Positions 42,909 through 53,420 of a DNA stretch of 64,000 nt are shown piece by piece (the stretch's first letter is position 1; every line of letters begins with the position of its first letter). The stretch covers positions 1-64,000 of the forward strand of contig NW_027255482.1 of the NCBI RefSeq assembly GCF_003086295.3. Direction: 5' to 3'. Made by a program: the position numbers and the translations under genes. A model generated the notes under the pieces. It was not told the DNA's origin. It made no database searches and worked only from the letters and a program-made list of their open reading frames with translations. The DNA is from Arachis hypogaea (Eukaryota; Streptophyta; Magnoliopsida; Fabales; Fabaceae).

Positions 42909-43156
42909 TCTGGGCGTTCAGCGCCAGATTGGTGCTTGTTCTGGGCGTTGAACGCCCATTTGTAGCCCAATTCTGGCGTTGAACGCCAGAACCATGCTTG
43001 TTTTGGGCGTTCAGTGCCAGCTCTTCTCTAGGGTGCATTTCTGGCGTTCAAACGCCAAGATGCTGCCCATTTCTGGCGTTCAGCGCCAGAACCATGCTCT
43101 GTTCTGGCGTTGAACGCCCAAAACATGCTTCTTACTCGTGTTTAAATGCCAGTAAG
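42909..43156. repeat. R5 internal palindrome array
   Basis: About seven units of the GGCGTTGAACGCC / GGCGTTCAACGCC / GGCGTTCAGCGCC type. A short duplication of a GGATC.TGTGGGGTCCACAG block lies just beyond (42791-42850). Confidence 0.88.
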
Positions 43157-43288
43157 GTCTTCCTCCAGGGTGTAATTTTTCTTCTGCTGTTTTTGATTCC
43201 GTTTTCAATTTTTATATTTATTTTGTGACTCCACATGATCATGAACCTAATAAAACATGAAAAATAATGAAAATTAGATAAATAAACA

Positions 43289-43353
43289 TTGGGTTGCCTC
43301 CCAACAAGCGCTTCTTTAATGTCAATAGCTTGACAGTGGGCTCTCATGGAGCC
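43289..43353 (-). ncRNA. Triple stem-loop after R5 gag-protease
   Basis: Reverse complement of the R4 block at 29972-30036: three stems, the last TTGGG-AGGCAA-CCCAA at 43304-43289. Confidence 0.6.
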
Positions 43354-45618
43354 TCACAGATGTGCAGAGCTTTGTTGAGACTCCCCAACACCAAACTTAG
43401 AGTTTGACTGTGGGGGCTCTGGTTGACTCTGCTTTGAGAGAAGCTCTTTATGCTTCCTCTCCATGGATGCAGAAAGAGATCCTTGAGTTGTAAACACAAG
43501 GTTGTCCTCATTTATTTGAAGGATCAATTCTCCTCTGTCCACATCAATCACAGCTTTTACTGTGGCTAGGAAAGGTCTTCCCAGGATGATGAATTTATCC
43601 TCATCCTTCCCAGTATCTAGGACTATGAAATCAGTAGGGATGTAAAGGCCTTCAACCTTTACTAACACGTCCTCTACTTGTCCATAAGCCTCTTTTCTTG
43701 AATTGTCTGTCATCTCTAATGAGATTTTAGTGGCTTGCACCCCATAGATTCCCAGTTTCTCTATTATAGAGAGGGGTATGAGGTTTATTCCTGAACCGAG
43801 GTCACACAGAGCCTTAAAGATCATGGTGCCTATGGTACAAGGTATTATGAACTTTCCAGGATCCTGTCTCTTCTAAGGCAATGTCAGTTGATCCAGATCA
43901 CTTAGTTCATTGGTGAACAAGGGAAGTTCATCTTCCCAAGTTTCAATACTAAATAATTTGGCATTTAGCTTCATGATGGCACCAAGGAACTTGGCAGCTT
44001 GCTCTTCAGTAACATCCTCATTCTCTTCAGAAGAGGAATACTCATCAGAGCTCATGAATGGCATAAGGAGGTTCAATGGAATCTCTATGGTCTCTAGATG
44101 AGTCTCAGATTCCTTAGGTTCCTCAAAGGGAAGCTCCTTATTGATCACTGGACGTCCCAGGAGGTCTTCCTCCTTGGGATTCACGTCCTTCTCCTCTCTT
44201 GTGGGTTCGGCAATGGTAATTAATTCAATGGCCTTGCACTCTCCTTTTGGATTCTCTTCTGTATTGCTTGGGAGAGTACTAGGAGGGATTTCAGTGATCC
44301 TTTTACTCAGCTGGCCCACTTGTGCTTCCAAATTTCTAATGGAAGACCTTGTTTCATTCATGAAACTCACAGTGGCCTTAGATAGATCAGAGACTAAATT
44401 TGCTAAGCTAGATGGATTCTGCTCAGAATTCTCTGTCTGTTGCTGAGTGGATGATGGAAAAGGCTTGCTATTGCTAAACCTGTTTCTTCCACCATTATTA
44501 AAGCCTTGTTGAGGCTTTTGATCCTTCCATGAGAGATTTGGGTGATTTTTCCATGATGGATTGTAGGTGTTTCCATATGGTTCACCCATGTATTTTAACT
44601 CTGCTATTGCAGGGTTCTCAGGATCATAAGCTTCTTCCTCAGAAGATGCCTCTTGAGTACTGTTGGATGCAGCTTGCATTCCATTCAGACTCTGAGAAAT
44701 CATATTGACTTGCTGAGTCAATATTTTATTCTGAGCCAGTATGGCATTCAGAGTATCAATTTCAAGAACTCCCTTCTTCATAGGCGTCCCATTACTCACA
44801 GGATTCCTCTCAGAGGTGTACATGAACTGGTTATTAGCAACCATGTCAATGAGTTCTTGAGCTTCTGCAGGCGTTTTCTTTAGGTGAATGGATCCACCTG
44901 CAGAAGTATCCAATGACATCTTTGATAGCTCAGATAAACTATCATAGAATATATCCAGGATGGTCCATTCTGAAAGCATGTCAGAAGGACACTTTTTGGT
45001 CAGCTGCTTGTATCTTTTCCAAGCTTTATAGAGGGATTCACCTTCTTTCTGTCTGAAGGTTTGAACATCAGCTCTAAGCTTGCTCAGCTTTTGAGGAGGA
45101 AAGAACTTGGCTAAGAAAGCCGTGACCAACTTATCCCAAGAGTTCAGGCTGTCTTTGGGTTGAGAGTCCAACCATATTCTAGCTCTGTCTGTTACAGCAA
45201 AAGGGAAAAGTATGAGCCTGTAGACTTCAGGATCTACTCCATTAGTCTTAACAGTATCACAGATCTGCAAGAATTCAGTTAAGAACTGAAAAAGATCTTC
45301 AGATGGAAGTCCATGAAACTTGCAGTTCTGCTGCATCAGAGAAACTAGCTGAGATTTCAGCTCAAAATTGTTTGCTCCAATGGCAGGGATGGAGATGCTT
45401 CTTCCATGTAAATTGGAATTAGGTGCAGTAAAGTCACCAAGCATTCTCCTTGCATTATTGTTGTTGGGTTCGGCTGCCATCTCCTTTACTTGTTCGAAAT
45501 TTTCAATAAGGTTGTCTCTGGATTGTTGTAATTTAGCTTCTCTTAGTTTTCTCTTCAGAGTCCTTTCAGGTTCTGGATCAGCTTCAACAAGAATGCCTTT
45601 TTCTTTGTCCCTGCTCAT
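43354..45618 (-). pseudogene. gag: R5 gag-protease, single in-frame stop
   Basis: The best-preserved gag-protease here: one frame of 755 codons from MSRDKEKGILVEADPEPERT (45618), broken only by TAG after QLTLP (43873-43875), where R4 has CAG. Gag core at residues ~131-230 (LILFPFAVTDRARIWLDSQP, YKAWKRYKQLTKKCPSDM). Then KKTPAEAQELIDMVANNQ, LDTLNAILAQNKILTQQ, YNPSWKNHPNLSW, EAQVGQLSKRI, and a serine/glutamate-rich stretch. The protease-like part has ALCDLGSGINLIPLS and IILGRPFLATVKAVIDV. Only one SKFGV unit remains at the C-terminus, as if two of three repeats were lost by slippage. There is no zinc knuckle and no downstream RT. Confidence 0.9.
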
Positions 45619-47499
45619 AAGAAAGAGAAGAGGAAAAGAAAAGAGGAGGAATCCTCTATGTCACAGTAAAGAGGTTCCTTATTGTTAGTAGAAGAAGAAA
45701 AGGAATAGGGGTGAAGAAGAATGAAGAATCCAAACACAAAGGTGATGATAGGAACAGAGATGTGAGATGAAGAGAAGTGTTAGTAGATGAATAAATAAAA
45801 TAGAGGGGGATGAGAGAGGAAGAGAATTTTTGAAAATTATTTTTGAAAAAGAGTTAGTGATTTTCGAAAATAGTTTTAGAAAAAGGTTAGTAATTTTCGA
45901 AAATTAAAATAAAAAATTAAAATAATTAGTTAAAAAGAAATTTTGAAAAAGGGGGAAGATATTTTCGAAAATTGGAGAGAGAGAGTTAGTTAGGTGGTTT
46001 TGAAAAAGATAAGAAACAAACAAAAAGTTAGTTAGTTAGTTGAAACAAATTTGAAAATCAATTTTGAAAAGATAAGAAGATAAGAAGTTATAAGAGATAT
46101 TTTGAAATCAAATTTTGAAAAAGATAAGATGAGAAGATATTTTTGAAAAGATATAATTGAAATTAGTTTTTGAAAAAGATTTGATTTTTAAAATCACAAT
46201 TAATGACTTGATTCACAAGAAATCACAAGATATGATTCTAGAACTCAAAGTTTGAATCTTTCTTAACAAAAAAGTAACAGACTTGAAATTTTTGAATCAA
46301 AACATTAATTGATGATGTCATTTTCGAAAATTATGATATAAAGACAAGAAAAAGATTTTTGAAAAATATTTTAAAAATTTTCAAAAATAACTAAGAAAAA
46401 TGAAAAAGATTTGATTTTTGAAAAAGATTTTGAAAAATATAAGATTTTCAAATTGAAAATTTGATTTGACTCATAAGAAACAACTTGATTTTAAAAATTT
46501 TTGAAAAAGTCAACTCAAATTTTTGAATTTGATGAGATAAAAAGGGGAAGAATTTTTTTCTTTTTATTTTTGAATTTTTTATGATGAGAGAGAAAAACAA
46601 TGAAAATGCTCAATGCATGGAGATTTTTAGATCAAAACAATGAATGCATGCAAGAATGCTATGAATGTCAAGATGAACACCAAGAACACTATGAAGATCA
46701 TGATGAACATCAAGAACATATTTTTGAAAAATTTTTAATGCAAGAAAAACATGCAAGACACCCAACTTAGAAATCTTTAATGCTTAGGCACTAAGAATTC
46801 AAGAATGCATATGAAAAACAAGAAAAGACACAAAACAAGCAAATGCAAAGATCAAACAAGAAGACTTACCAAGAACAACTTGAAGATCATGAAGAACACT
46901 ATGAATGCATGATTTTTTTCGAAAAATGCAAGATGCACATGCAATTGACACCAAACTTATAACATGACACATGACTCAAACAAGAAACACAAAAAATATT
47001 TTTGATTTTTATGATTTTCTAATTTTTTTTTGTATTTTTTCGAAAATTATTTGAAAAACAAAAATAAGGATTCCAAAATTTTTAATATGAATTCCAGGAA
47101 TCTAGCATTCTTAGTCTAAAGCTCCAATCTGAGGGTTAGGCATGGCTTAATAGCCAGTCAAGCTTTAGCATATAACATCAGAGAATATACTGCTCATTAC
47201 TTATCAAAGTAACTTGCCTCTATGCTGATGGTTTGGAAGCCTCAATCCAAAAGAATTTAGACATGGCTTTATAGCTAGTCAGGCTTCAACATGCTTCATG
47301 AAACACTAGAATTCATTCTTAAAAATTTTGAAGAAAAATATATTTTTGAAAACAATTTTTTTTTTATTTTTTCGAAAACAAAGGAAAAATTTTTTGAAAG
47401 ATTTTTGAAAAATTTTTTGAAAACTTTTTTTGAAAATAAGAAGGAAATTACCCAATCTAAGCAACAAGATGAACCGTCAGTTGTCCAAACTCGAACAAT
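45619..47499 (-). other. R5 leader
   Basis: No gene. Homologous to the R4 leader, with TAAGTTTGGTGT (sense) at 46959-46948, a one-base variant at 46769-46758, and scattered TTTTCGAAAA words. Confidence 0.6.
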
Positions 47500-47516
47500 C
47501 CCCGGCAACAGCGCCA
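47500..47516 (-). promoter_or_regulatory. R5 primer-binding site
   Basis: Sense strand TGGCGCTGTTGCCGGGG, six bases after the 5' LTR; tRNA-Asp type with one change. Confidence 0.85.
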
Positions 47517-47522
47517 AAAACT

Positions 47523-49160
47523 TGGTGCACGAAATTGTGATCTCTGGTAATGGCTCCAAAAACTTGGTTCTCTAATCTCAATTCATAATTTGTCACAACT
47601 TCGATACAACTAACCAGCAAGTGCACTGGGTCGTCCAAGTAATAAACCTTACGTGAGTAAGGGTCGATCCCACGGAGATTGTTGGTATGAAGCAAGCTAT
47701 GGTCACCTTGTAAATCTCAGTCAGGCGGATAATAATTGATTATGGAGTTTTCAAAAATAATACTAATTAAATAGAAAATAAGGATAGAAACACTTATGTA
47801 ATTCATTGGTGAGAATTTCAGATAAGCGTGTAGAGATGCTTTCGTTCCTCTGAATCTCTGCTTTCCCGCTTTCTTCATCCAATCAGTCTTACTCCTTTCC
47901 ATGGCTGGCTTTATGCAAGGGCATCACCGTTGTCAATGGTTAAATCGCCTCCTCTTGTGAAAATGGTCCAAGATGCCTTGTCACGGCACGACTAATCATC
48001 TGAGGTTCCCGATCATGCTGGAATAGGATTCACCCTCCTTTTGCGTCTGTCACTACGTCCAGCACTCGCGAGTTTGAAGCTCGTCACAGTCATTCAATCA
48101 TTGAATCCTACTCGGAATACCACAGACAAGGTTTAGACTTTCCGGACTCTCATGAATGCCGCCATCAATCTAGCTTATACCACGAAGATTCTGATTAAGA
48201 GATCTAAGAGATACTCATTCAATCTAATGTAGAACGGAAGTGGTTGTCAGGCACGCGTTCATAGGGAATGATGATGATTGTCACGTTCATCACATTCAGG
48301 TTGAAGTGCGAATGAATATCTTAGAAGCGAAATAAGATGAATTGAATAGAAAAGCAGTAGTACTTTGCATTAATCTTTGAGGAACAGCAGAGCTCCACAC
48401 CTTAATCTATGGAGTGCAGAAACTCTACCGTTGAAAATACATAAGTAATGAAGGTTCAGGCATGGCCGAGAGGCCAGCCCTCAAACGTGATCAATAGATC
48501 AAAATACAATCCAGGATGATCCAAAGATGTCTAATATAATAGTAAAAGGTCCTATTTATAATAAACTAGCTACTAGGGTTTACAGAAGTAAGTAATTGAT
48601 GCATAAATCCACTTCCGGGGCCCACTTGGTGTGTGCTTGGGCTGAGCTTGAAGTCTACACGTGGAGAGGTCATTCTTGGAGTTGAACGCCAGCTTTTGTG
48701 CCATTTTGGGCGTTGAACTCCACTTTGCAACTTGTTTCTGGCGATGGACGCCAGAATTGGGCAGAGAGCTGGCGTTGAACGCCAGTTTGTGTCATCTAAA
48801 CTTGGGCAAAATATGGACTATTATATATTTCTGGAAATCCCTGGATGTCTACTTTCCAACGAAATTGGAAGCGCGCCATTTTGAGTTCTGTAGCTCCAGA
48901 AAATCCACTTTGAGTGCAGGGAGGTCAGAATCCAACAACATCAGCAGTCCTTCTTCAACCTCTGAATCTGATTTTTGCTCAAGTCCCTCAATTTCAGCCA
49001 GAAAATACCTGAAATCACAGAAAAACACACAAACTCATAGTAAAGTCCAGAAATGTGAATTTAACATAAAAACTAATGAAAACATCCCTAAAAGTAACTA
49101 GATTCTACTAAAAACATACTAAAAACAATGCCAAAAAGCGTATAAATTATCCGCTCATCA
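47523..49160 (-). repeat. R5 5' LTR
   Basis: 1638 bp; sense TGATGAGCGG (49160) to GTGCACCA (47523). Its end matches R3 (GTGCACCA) rather than R4 (GCATACCA), while much of the body is R4-like. TATA 48553-48560, palindrome cluster 48675-48787. Confidence 0.93.
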
Positions 49161-50223
49161 GTCCTCCATTAGAAATTTGGAGGCACAAGTGGGCCAGCTG
49201 AGTAAAAGAGTCACTAAAACTCCTCCTAGTACTCTCCCAAGCAATACAGAAGAGAATCTAAAAAGAGAGTGCAAGGCCATTACCTTACTTGGTGTGGCCG
49301 AACCCAAAGAGGAGGAGGAGGACGTGAATCCTTGTGAGGAAGACCTCCTGGGACGTTCAGTGACCAATAAGGAGTTTTCCTTTGAGGAACCCAAGAAATC
49401 TGAGGCTCATCTAGAGACCATAGAGATTCCATTGAACCTCCTTTTACCATTCATGAGCTCTGATGAATATTCATCTTCTAAAGAAGATGAAGACATTGCT
49501 GAAGAGCAAGTTGCTCCATATTTAGGAGTAATCATGAAGCTGAATACCAAATTATTTGGTAATGAGACTTGGGAGGATGAACCTCCATTGCTCATCAAGG
49601 AACTAAATGCCTTGGTTCAGCAAACTCTACCTCAAAAGAAATAGGATCCTGGTAAATCCCTAATTCCCTGTAACATAGGCACCATGACCATTGAGAAGGC
49701 TCTGTGTGACCTGGGGTCAGGAATAAATTTAATGCCACTCTCTATAATAGAGAAACTTGGGATCTTTGAGGTGCAAGCTGCCAGAATCTCTTTAGAGATG
49801 GCAGACAACTCAAGAAAACAGGCTTATGGATAAGTAGAGGACGTGTTAGTAAAGGTTGGAGGCCTTTACATCCCTGCTGATTTCGTAATCCTAGACACTG
49901 GGAAGGATGAGGATGAATCCATCATCCTTGGAAGACCCTTCCTAGTCACAGCAAGAGCTGTGATTGATGTGGAGAGAGAAGAGTTGGTCCTCCAACTGAA
50001 TGAGGACAGCCTTGTGTTTAAAAATTAAGGATCTCCTTCTGTAACCATGGAGAGTAAGCATGAAAAGCTTCTCTCACTGCAGAGTCAACCAAAGCCCCCA
50101 CAGTCAAACTCTAAGTTTGGTGTTGGGAGGCCACAACCAAACTCTAAGTTTGGTGTTGAACCCCCACATTCAAACTCTAAGTTTGGTGTTGGGAGGTTCC
50201 AATAATGTTCTGAATATCTGTGA
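49161..50223 (+). pseudogene. gag: R6 gag tail and protease (broken)
   Basis: In one frame: SSIRNLEAQVGQLSKRV, LPSNTEENLKRECKA, PLNLLLPFMSSDEYSS, then ALCDLGSGINLMPLSIIEKLG, ADFVILDTGKDEDESIILG and RPFLVTARAVIDV, and three SKFGV repeats at 50105-50195. Stops at 49642 (TAG), about 49831 (TAA), 50026 (TAA) and about 50203 (TAA) mostly sit where relatives have CAG or CAA. The natural stop TGA is at 50221-50223. Confidence 0.85.
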
Positions 50224-50288
50224 GGCTCCATGAGAGCCCACTGTCAAGCTATTGACATTAAAGAAGCGCTTGTTGGGAGGCAACCCAA
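50224..50288 (+). ncRNA. Triple stem-loop after R6 gag-protease
   Basis: The same three stems as in R3, R4 and R5, ending TTGGG-AGGCAA-CCCAA at 50273-50288. A short AT microsatellite follows (about 50300-50316). Confidence 0.6.
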
Positions 50289-50435
50289 TGTTATTTAATT
50301 ATATATATATATATTTTATTGTTATTTTATGTTTTTTTTATGTTGATGATCATGTGGAGTCACAAAAACTACTGAAAAATCAAAAACAGAATGAAAAATA
50401 GCTTTAAAAACAGCTCACCCTGGAGGAGGAACTTA

Positions 50436-50638
50436 CTGGCGTTTAAACGCTAGTAAGAAGCATCAAACTGGCGTTTAACGCCAGAAAGAAGCATCAAGCT
50501 GGCGTTAAACGCCAGAAACAAGCACCAGACTGGCGTTTAACGCTAGAACAGAGCATGGAAGTGGCGTTAAACGCCAGAAATAGGCTACATTTGGGCGTTT
50601 AACGCCAAACAAGCAGCAAGCTGGCGTTTAACGCCAGA
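50436..50638. repeat. R6 internal palindrome array
   Basis: Seven units of CTGGCGTTTAACGCCAG or CTGGCGTTAAACGCCAG with AAGCA(T/C)CA spacers, ~29 bp period. Very regular. Confidence 0.9.
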
Positions 50639-50916
50639 CATGCATGCTAAGAGCATTCTACACGCCTAATTAGAGCAGGGATGTTAAGTTCTTGACCCCA
50701 CAGGATCCCCACATTTTCTTCTCTCCTCTTCACACCTTTTCATAACTCTCTTCCATAAATACCCCTCACCAATCACGTCAATCACTCTTCCCCATCACCT
50801 CTTCACCACTCACATCCATCATCTCTTCTCCAAAAACCCCACCTACCTCCAAAATTCAAACTCTTTTCACTCCCAAACCTAACCCTAATAGCCGAACCCT
50901 AAACCCCCTCCACTCC

Positions 50917-50924
50917 TATATAAA
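50917..50924 (+). promoter_or_regulatory. R6 internal TATA box before ORF2
   Basis: TATATAAA in CTCCTATATAAACCC, 280 bp after the palindrome array and 199 bp before the ORF2 start position. It corresponds to 23445-23452 in R3. Confidence 0.5.
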
Positions 50925-51041
50925 CCCTTCATTCCTTCTTCATTTTCACACAACCCAACCCTCTCGTCTTCCCCTTGGCCTAATACACACCTCTCTCCCT
51001 TTCCTCCGTTTTTCTTCTTCTTCTCCTTCTTTCTTTCTTCT

Positions 51042-51078
51042 TTTGCTCGGGGACGAGCAAATATTTTAAGTTTGGTGT
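51042..51078 (+). promoter_or_regulatory. R6 hairpin plus TAAGTTTGGTGT before ORF2
   Basis: TTTGCTCG-GGGA-CGAGCAAA (8 bp stem, 51042-51061), then TAAGTTTGGTGT at 51067-51078. Confidence 0.75.
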
Positions 51079-51115
51079 GGTAAAAGTATAGCTTTTTGTT
51101 TTTTCATAACCATTA

Positions 51116-52163
51116 ATAGCACCTAAGGCCAGAGAAACCTCAAGAAAGAGGAAAGGGAAGGCAATTGCTTCCACCTCTGAGTCATGGGAGATGGAGAGAT
51201 TCATCTCAAAGGTCCATCAAGACCACTTCTATGAAGTTGTGGCAAAAAAGAAAGTGATCCCTGAGGTTCCTTTCAAGCTCAAAAAGAATGAGTATCCGGA
51301 GATCCAACATGAGATCCGAAGAAGAGGTTGGGATGTTCTCACCAACCCCATTCAACAAGTCGGGATCTTAATAGTTCAAGAGTTCTATGCAAACGCATGG
51401 ATCACTAGGAACCATGATCAAAGTGTGAACCCGAATCCAAAGTATTGGCTTACCATGGTTCGGGGGAAATTCTTAGATTTCAGTCCAGAAAATGTAAGGC
51501 TGGCGTTCAGCTTGCCAATGATGGAAGAAAACGCACGCCCCTACACTAGAAGGGTCAAATTTGATCAAAGGTTAGACCAAGTCCTCATGGACATATGTGT
51601 GGAAGGAGCTCATTGGAAAGTTGACTCAAGAGGCAAGCCGGTTCAATTGAAAAGACTGGACCTTAAGCCTGTAGCTAGAGGATGGTTGGAGTTTATTCAA
51701 CGCTCAATCATTCCTACTTGCAACCGGTCTGAAGTTACTATAGACCGGGCCATCATGATCCATAGTATCATGATTGGGGAGGAAGTGGAAGTTCATGAGA
51801 TTATACCTCAAGAACTCTACAAGGTGGCTGACAAGTCCTCCACTTTGGCAAGGTTAGCCTTTCCTCACCTCATTTGTCACCTCTGCAATTCGGCTGGAAT
51901 TGACATAGAGGGAGACATCCTCATTGAAGAGGACAAGCCCATCACTAAGAAGAGGATGGAGCAAACAAGAGATCATGGACCTCAACAAGAGCATGAGGAA
52001 ATTCCTCACCATGAAATCCCTGAGATGCCTCAAGGGATGCACTTCCCTCCACAAAACTATTAGGAACAAATCAACACTTCCCTAGGAGAATTAAGTTCCA
52101 ACATGGGACAACTAAGGATGGAGCACTAAGAGCACTCCATCATCCTCCATGAGATTAGAGAAG
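51116..52163 (+). pseudogene. R6 ORF2, transposon-protein domain, start codon ATA
   Basis: The frame from the former start (ATAGCACCTAAGGCC, 51116) is open to 52063, with the first ATG at 51191 (MERFISKVHQDHFYEVV). It contains the whole domain: EIRRRGWDVLTNPIQQV, VQEFYANAWITRNHD, VRGKFLDFSPENVRLAF, YTRRVKFDQRLDQVL, LKPVARGWLEFIQRSIIP, IDRAIMIHSIMIGEEVEV, LARLAFPHLICHLCN and EDKPITKKRMEQ. TAG at 52061 replaces a Trp codon (W in R3 and R5) before the C-terminal coil, and TAA near 52127 replaces Gln. The gene ends in the R7 junction. It is the most complete uninterrupted copy of the domain here. Confidence 0.8.
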
Positions 52164-52167
52164 ATCC

Positions 52168-53292
52168 ACGTGCACTGTACGCGTATGCGCTGATGGGCGC
52201 ACATGATTTTTTAAATAGAAAATGTGCCCAGCAATTTCTAAGAGCTGTGGGGCCCAATTTCAACCAACTTTAGCGGAAAAATGCATATAAGGAGCAATGA
52301 TTGAAGGGGGTAAGGGATCACTCGCTCATTTTTACTCATAACACACATTAGGAGTAGTTTAGGGTAGTTTCTAGAGAGAGAAGCTCTCACTTCTCTCTAG
52401 AATTAGGATTAGGATTAGGTTTAGTTCTTAGATCTAGATTTCAATTCATGCTTTCTTCTTCTTCTTCTTCTCAATTCTTTGTTGTTGCATTTATGATTCC
52501 TCTATTCTTTTGTTGTAATTTCCTTTATGTTGTTTCTATGCTTTATTGTAGATCTACTTTTGTTCCTTCTATTTTCTTTCAATTCAATTAGAGGTAATTC
52601 ATAATAATTGTGTTCCTTTTGATTGTTGTTATTAATTTCTTACAATAATTGTTGTTAGATTTTATTTTTGTTGTCAATTTACTTTGCTTTCCTTTTATGC
52701 CTTCCAAGTGTTTGATGAAATGCTTGGTTGGATTTTAGTGTAGATTTTGTTCCTCTTGGCTTTGGTAGAGTAATTAGTGACGCTTGAGTTATCTAATTCC
52801 TTTGTTGATTCATAATTAGAAGTTGCTAATTGATTTGGATACCACTAATGCTAGTCTTTCCCTTGGAAGTTGGCTAGGACTTGTAGAATCAAGTTGATTC
52901 ATTCACTTGACTTTCCTCCATGGTTAGAGGTTAACTAAGTGGTAGCAATGGATAATTGTGGTCACAATTGAGAAGGATAACTAGGATAGAACTTCTAATT
53001 CTCACAACCTTGCCAAGAGCTTTCTAGATGTTAATTTATTTTCATTGCCATTTACCTTTCATGTCTAATATCTCAAAAACCCCAAACATACTTCATAACC
53101 AATAGCAAGAACACTTTATTGTAATTCCTAGGGAGAACGACCTAAGGTTTCAATACTTCGGTTTATAAATTTATGGGTTTGTTACTTGTGACAAACAAAT
53201 TTTTGTATGAAAGGACTATTGTTGGTTTATAAACTATACTTGCAACGAGATTTCAATTGTGAATTCTAGACCACACAAAAGTCCAATCATCA
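52168..53292 (+). repeat. R7 5' LTR, 5' end missing
   Basis: Begins in a CGCG-type palindrome cluster (52170-52205), TATAAGG at 52286-52292, the AGAGAGAAGCTCTCACTTCTCTC leader-type repeat, then sequence parallel to R1 3480-4271, ending CAATCATCA. About 430 bp at the LTR start are missing compared with R1. Confidence 0.8.
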
Positions 53293-53295
53293 AAA

Positions 53296-53312
53296 TAGCG
53301 CCGTTACCGGGG
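53296..53312 (+). promoter_or_regulatory. R7 primer-binding site (mutated)
   Basis: TAGCGCCGTTACCGGGG, three bases after the LTR; two differences from the tRNA-Asp type site. Confidence 0.75.
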
Positions 53313-53420
53313 ACTTGCAATGGTGTTGTGTTATTGGTTATTGTATATATGTGAATATTGTGAATAGGTTTGTCTTTTGCTTGTTTCTAGATCTTGTTAG
53401 TTTTATTTTGTTTTTCCACT

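Larger units (their letters stand above)
39574..49160 (-). mobile_element. R5, non-autonomous LTR retrotransposon (family A), reverse orientation
   Basis: 5' LTR at 47523-49160, primer site 47500-47516, leader, gag-protease, triple stem-loop, palindrome array, ORF2 with internal deletion, hairpin and polypurine word, and a 3' LTR truncated at 39574. It has the same order of parts as R4 and no RT or integrase. It adjoins the R6 gag at 49161. No target duplication can be checked because one end is lost. Confidence 0.93.
49161..52167 (+). mobile_element. R6, family A element, 5' end missing
   Basis: Starts abruptly inside gag (SSIRNLEAQVGQL) at the R5 border and ends inside ORF2 at the R7 LTR remnant. 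It retains the gag tail, protease, triple stem-loop, palindrome array, internal TATA box, hairpin and most of ORF2. Neither LTR is present. Confidence 0.88.

Noticed and set aside
43910..44883. Plus-strand open frames inside the R5 gag, mirrored at 28376-29349 on the minus strand of R4
   Set aside because: Antisense shadows of the gag-protease frame. They recur only because gag recurs.
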